Below are positions 61,623 to 64,000 of a stretch of DNA of 64,000 nucleotides, in pieces. The notes under the pieces are model-generated. The model searched no databases. It was given only the letters and a program-made list of their open reading frames with translations, and was not told where the DNA came from. A program made the position numbers and the translations under genes. Positions within the stretch are counted from its first letter, which is position 1, and each line of letters begins with the position of its first letter. This DNA is from Actinomycetes bacterium. Lineage in GTDB: Bacteria; Actinomycetota; Acidimicrobiia; Acidimicrobiales; Bog-793. The DNA lies in contig JAJZBI010000019.1 of the NCBI GenBank assembly GCA_021798985.1, positions 1 through 64,000 on the forward strand, written 5' to 3'.

Positions 61623-62972
61623 ATGGAGCGAGCGATGACGCCGGTGATGCGCGCAGGCCTGCAGCTCGGGCCGCTGCCGACCCCCTATGCCGACCGCGGC
61701 AAGCCGCCGCTCCCCCGCGTGATGCCGGTGCGCCAGCGCTTTGCCACCCCCCGCGTCGGCGACGTCGCCGCCGCGGTGCGGGCCGCCCTGGCGCCGCTCG
61801 CCGGCCGGGTACGCCGCGGCGAGAAGGTGGCGCTCACTGCCGGCAGCCGGGGCATCCATGACCTCGTCATCACCCTGCGCACGGCGGGAGCCGTCCTTCG
61901 CGAGCTCGGTGCGGAGCCCTTCGTCGTCCCTGCCATGGGCTCGCACGGCGGGGCCACCGCCGAGGGCCAGATCGCGGTGCTCGCCCACCTCGGGGTGAGC
62001 GAGGAGAGCGTCGCCATGCAGATCCGGGCGACGATGGAGACCGTCGTGGTCGACCAGATCCCCGACGGACCCACCGTCTACCTCGACGCCAACGCCGCGG
62101 CGGCCGACCGGATCTTGGTGGTCAACCGCGTCAAGCCACACACCCAGTTCCACGGCATGGTCGAGAGCGGCATCTCCAAGATGCTGGCGATCGGCCTCGG
62201 CAAGCGCCGCGGCGCCGAGGGCATCCACGCCTACGGCCCGAGCGGCCTTGCCCGCTACATCCCCGAGATCGCGCGCCGCGTCGTGGCGACGAACAAGGTG
62301 CTCGGTGGCCTCGCGCTGGTCGAGAACGCCGTCGACGAGACGGCCCGCGTCGTGCTCCTCGAGCCCGCCGACATCGCCGCAGCACGAGAGAGCGAGCTGC
62401 TGGCGGAGGCTGGCCGCCTCATGGGCCGGCTGCCCTTCGACGACCTCGACGTGGTCGTGGTCGACGAGATGGGCAAGAACTACTCGGGCTCGGGCATGGA
62501 CCCGAACGTCCTCGGTCGCCTGGACCTCGGCCACGGGGCGCCACCCCAGCTCCCCGACATCCGCGTCGTCGCCGTGCTGTCGCTGTCCGAGGTCTCCGAC
62601 GGCAACGGCTGCGGCGTCGGCCAGGCGGACTTCGCCTCGCGCCGCCTCGTCGAGGCGATCGACCTCCAGACGACCTACATCAACATCCTCACCTCCGGGC
62701 TCGGCGGCATCCGTCACGGCGCCATCCCGGTGACCCTCGAGAACGACGAAGAGACGATCGCCGCGGCGATCCATCGCTGCGGGGTGCCGAGCGCCGAGGC
62801 GGCGCGCCTCGTGCGCATCCACGACACGGCACACCTCGAGCAGCTGCTCGTCAGCGAGAGCCTCGCCGAAGAAGCGGCCAAGCACGCCCACCTCGAGGTG
62901 CTCGGCGACCCCGCACCGCTTGGCTTTGACGATCACGGGAACGTGGCGGACTTCGCCGCCGCGTTCTCCTAG
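61623..62972 (+). CDS. LarA-family (nickel-pincer-nucleotide type) racemase/epimerase homologue
   Basis: A 449-residue protein of the lactate racemase LarA superfamily (DUF2088). Visible are KVALTAGSRGIHDLVITLRT, the substrate/cofactor segment FVVPAMGSHGGATAEGQ, ILVVNRVKPHTQFHGMVESG, ISKMLAIGLGKRRGAEGIH, and VVVDEMGKNYSGSGMDPNVL. Classic LarA carries a nickel-pincer cofactor; homologues epimerise various 2-hydroxy acids, including sugar acids. Its place after a nickel permease supports a nickel enzyme. No larB, larC or larE is in the window, so the cofactor would be made elsewhere. The substrate is unknown; the neighbouring TIM-barrel isomerase hints at a sugar acid. Confidence 0.82.
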   Translation: MERAMTPVMRAGLQLGPLPTPYADRGKPPLPRVMPVRQRFATPRVGDVAAAVRAALAPLAGRVRRGEKVALTAGSRGIHDLVITLRTAGAVLRELGAEPFVVPAMGSHGGATAEGQIAVLAHLGVSEESVAMQIRATMETVVVDQIPDGPTVYLDANAAAADRILVVNRVKPHTQFHGMVESGISKMLAIGLGKRRGAEGIHAYGPSGLARYIPEIARRVVATNKVLGGLALVENAVDETARVVLLEPADIAAARESELLAEAGRLMGRLPFDDLDVVVVDEMGKNYSGSGMDPNVLGRLDLGHGAPPQLPDIRVVAVLSLSEVSDGNGCGVGQADFASRRLVEAIDLQTTYINILTSGLGGIRHGAIPVTLENDEETIAAAIHRCGVPSAEAARLVRIHDTAHLEQLLVSESLAEEAAKHAHLEVLGDPAPLGFDDHGNVADFAAAFS

Positions 62973-63011
62973 GACCGGCGCCGGCACCTCGCCGGAGCCG
63001 AGAGGGGGAAG

Positions 63012-63845
63012 ATGCAGACACCGTTGCTTGCCTACAGCACCTTGGCGTTCCCGAACGAGCGCCTGGAAGACGTCGCCGAGCTCGGCCGCAAGACCGGCTA
63101 CGGAGGCATCGAGCTTCGCCTGATCGACGGCGAGCTCATCCCGCCCGACCTCGGCGCGGACGCGATCGCCCGCGTGCGCCGGGCCATCGCCGGCCTCGAG
63201 CTCGTCGCGCTCGACACCTCGATCCGCCTCGCCGAGGACGACGCTGCCGCGCAGATCGCCGCCTACCTTCGCCTCGCGCACGACCTCGGCGCTCCGGTCA
63301 TCCGCGTCTTCGGTGGCGCGCTTGGCACCGACGCCGCCGAGCGCGCGGCGCGCCTTCGCCACGGCGCGGACGTGCTCGGCGAGATCGCGGACGAGGCGCG
63401 CGCGCTCGGGATCGTCGTCGCCGTGGAGACCCACGACGACTTCTCGGCCTCCGCGGACCTCGGCGCCCTGCTGGCGCTCATCGAGCACCCGGCGATCGGC
63501 GCGGTCTGGGACAGCCACCATCCCTGGAGGATGGGCGAGGACCCCGCCACGGTCTTTGCGAACATCGGGGCGCGGGTCACCCTCGCCCAGGTGAAAGATG
63601 CCCGGCGCGACGAGTCCGAGAAGAGCGGCTGGAAGCTCGTGCTCCTCGGCGAGGGCGAGGTCCCCGTTCGCGGGATGCTCGAGGAGCTCGCGCACGGCGG
63701 CTATGGCGGGCCGATCTCGGTCGAGTGGGAGAAGCACTGGCACCGCGAGATCGAGGACGCGTCGGTCGCCATGCCCCAGCACTACGAGCTGCTCACGCGC
63801 TGGATCGCCGAGATCCCCGGCTGGGGGCAGGGCGCGGCGCACTGA
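63012..63845 (+). CDS. Sugar phosphate isomerase/epimerase (TIM barrel, AP-endonuclease 2 family)
   Basis: A 277-residue xylose-isomerase-like TIM barrel. YSTLAFPNERLEDVAELGRK, GYGGIELRLIDGELIP, VIRVFGGALGTDAAERAARL, IVVAVETHDDFSASADLGAL, GAVWDSHHPWRMGEDP and ISVEWEKHWHREIEDA contain the metal-ligand Glu, Asp and His of the family (VETHD, DSHHP, VEWEK). Members isomerise or dehydrate sugars and polyols. It follows the LarA-family gene by 39 bases, with GAGGGGG before ATG 63012, so the two likely act on the same compound. Confidence 0.88.
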   Translation: MQTPLLAYSTLAFPNERLEDVAELGRKTGYGGIELRLIDGELIPPDLGADAIARVRRAIAGLELVALDTSIRLAEDDAAAQIAAYLRLAHDLGAPVIRVFGGALGTDAAERAARLRHGADVLGEIADEARALGIVVAVETHDDFSASADLGALLALIEHPAIGAVWDSHHPWRMGEDPATVFANIGARVTLAQVKDARRDESEKSGWKLVLLGEGEVPVRGMLEELAHGGYGGPISVEWEKHWHREIEDASVAMPQHYELLTRWIAEIPGWGQGAAH

Positions 63846-63869
63846 GCTCTGGGTGCAGGTGCGGCCGAA

Positions 63870-64000
63870 CTAGCTGGCGCGGCGCCCCTCGGCGGCGTGT
63901 GCCTCGGCGCTCGCCGCCGCCAGGATCTGACGGATCTCGGCGATGTGCCGGCGGGCGCCCTCCCGCTCGTTCTCCGGGATCCGCCAGTTCGGCCCCCCGC
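63870..64000 (-). CDS. C-terminal end of an unknown protein (partial)
   Basis: The minus-strand frame enters from the right edge as GPNWRIPENEREGARRHIAE, then IRQILAAASAEAHAAEGRRA and stops at 63870-63872. Only about 42 residues are seen; helical, with charged residues and an Ala-rich tail. No family is recognised. It converges with the TIM-barrel gene across 24 bases. Confidence 0.55.
   Translation of the reverse strand, partial: GGPNWRIPENEREGARRHIAEIRQILAAASAEAHAAEGRRAS

Noticed and set aside
1-64000. tRNA, rRNA, riboswitch or replication origin
   Set aside because: I saw no TTCGAAT-type T-arm with acceptor pairing, no rRNA segment, no DnaA-box cluster and no known riboswitch core; short RNAs may still be missed without a covariance search.

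Overview
The window is GC-rich bacterial DNA with dense, mostly short-spaced genes. GTG starts are common, the SOS boxes are of the GAAC-N4-GTTC type, one PHO box resembles those of Streptomyces, and there are two DinB-fold proteins and an actinobacterial-type glgC/glgM pair. I infer a member of the Actinomycetota, possibly a deep lineage such as Acidimicrobiia; no rRNA or other marker in the window proves this.

Left part (1-4.2 kb) is eroded DNA. It holds the tail of a MazF-like toxin, a 196-bp element with inverted termini, one intact MFS gene, an MFS gene broken by frameshifts and by an internal inversion, and remnants of a methyltransferase and of a DcuR/CitB-type response regulator.

4.3-18.97 kb is ordinary chromosome: a Kelch-repeat exported protein, a DHA2 drug exporter with divergent TetR and palindromic operator, menB, the glycogen genes glgC-glgM, a lipoprotein, a PhoU-like protein divergent from a phosphate permease across a PHO box, a nucleoside phosphorylase, a c-di-GMP phosphodiesterase with degenerate GGDEF, a 46-residue zinc-ribbon protein, a TauE exporter and a DinB-like protein. 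Then dnaE2 follows with a perfect SOS box at its start. The same box precedes imuA'-imuB at 46.5-49.0 kb, so the complete SOS mutasome (DnaE2, ImuA', ImuB) is encoded at two co-regulated loci.

22.8-35.3 kb holds an MFS transporter, a PP2C phosphatase, a membrane protein, a complete IS607-type transposon (serine recombinase plus a large TnpB lacking the zinc finger), a CDF-like transporter, a cupin pseudogene, a DUF2237 gene, a diguanylate cyclase, and a tandem double-MarR repressor divergent from a second DHA2 exporter.

35.4-43.8 kb is a full potassium-uptake locus: an unnamed 27-residue membrane peptide, kdpF, kdpA, kdpB, kdpC and an OB-fold protein on the plus strand, and kdpE plus a kinase on the minus strand. 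The KdpD sensor is split: the ATP-binding/USP half is a separate gene divergent from the membrane/kinase half.

43.9-64.0 kb has an HAD hydrolase, a GH25 lysin, a GNAT, imuA'B, a COG4705 membrane protein, a GAF-EAL phosphodiesterase, a repeat-containing secreted protein next to an OmpR/MprB-type two-component system, a hybrid kinase with its NarL regulator, and a nickel group (Fur-family regulator, NiCoT transporter, LarA-family protein, TIM-barrel isomerase). Nickel uptake is plausibly tied to the LarA-type enzyme. A partial minus-strand gene runs off the right edge.
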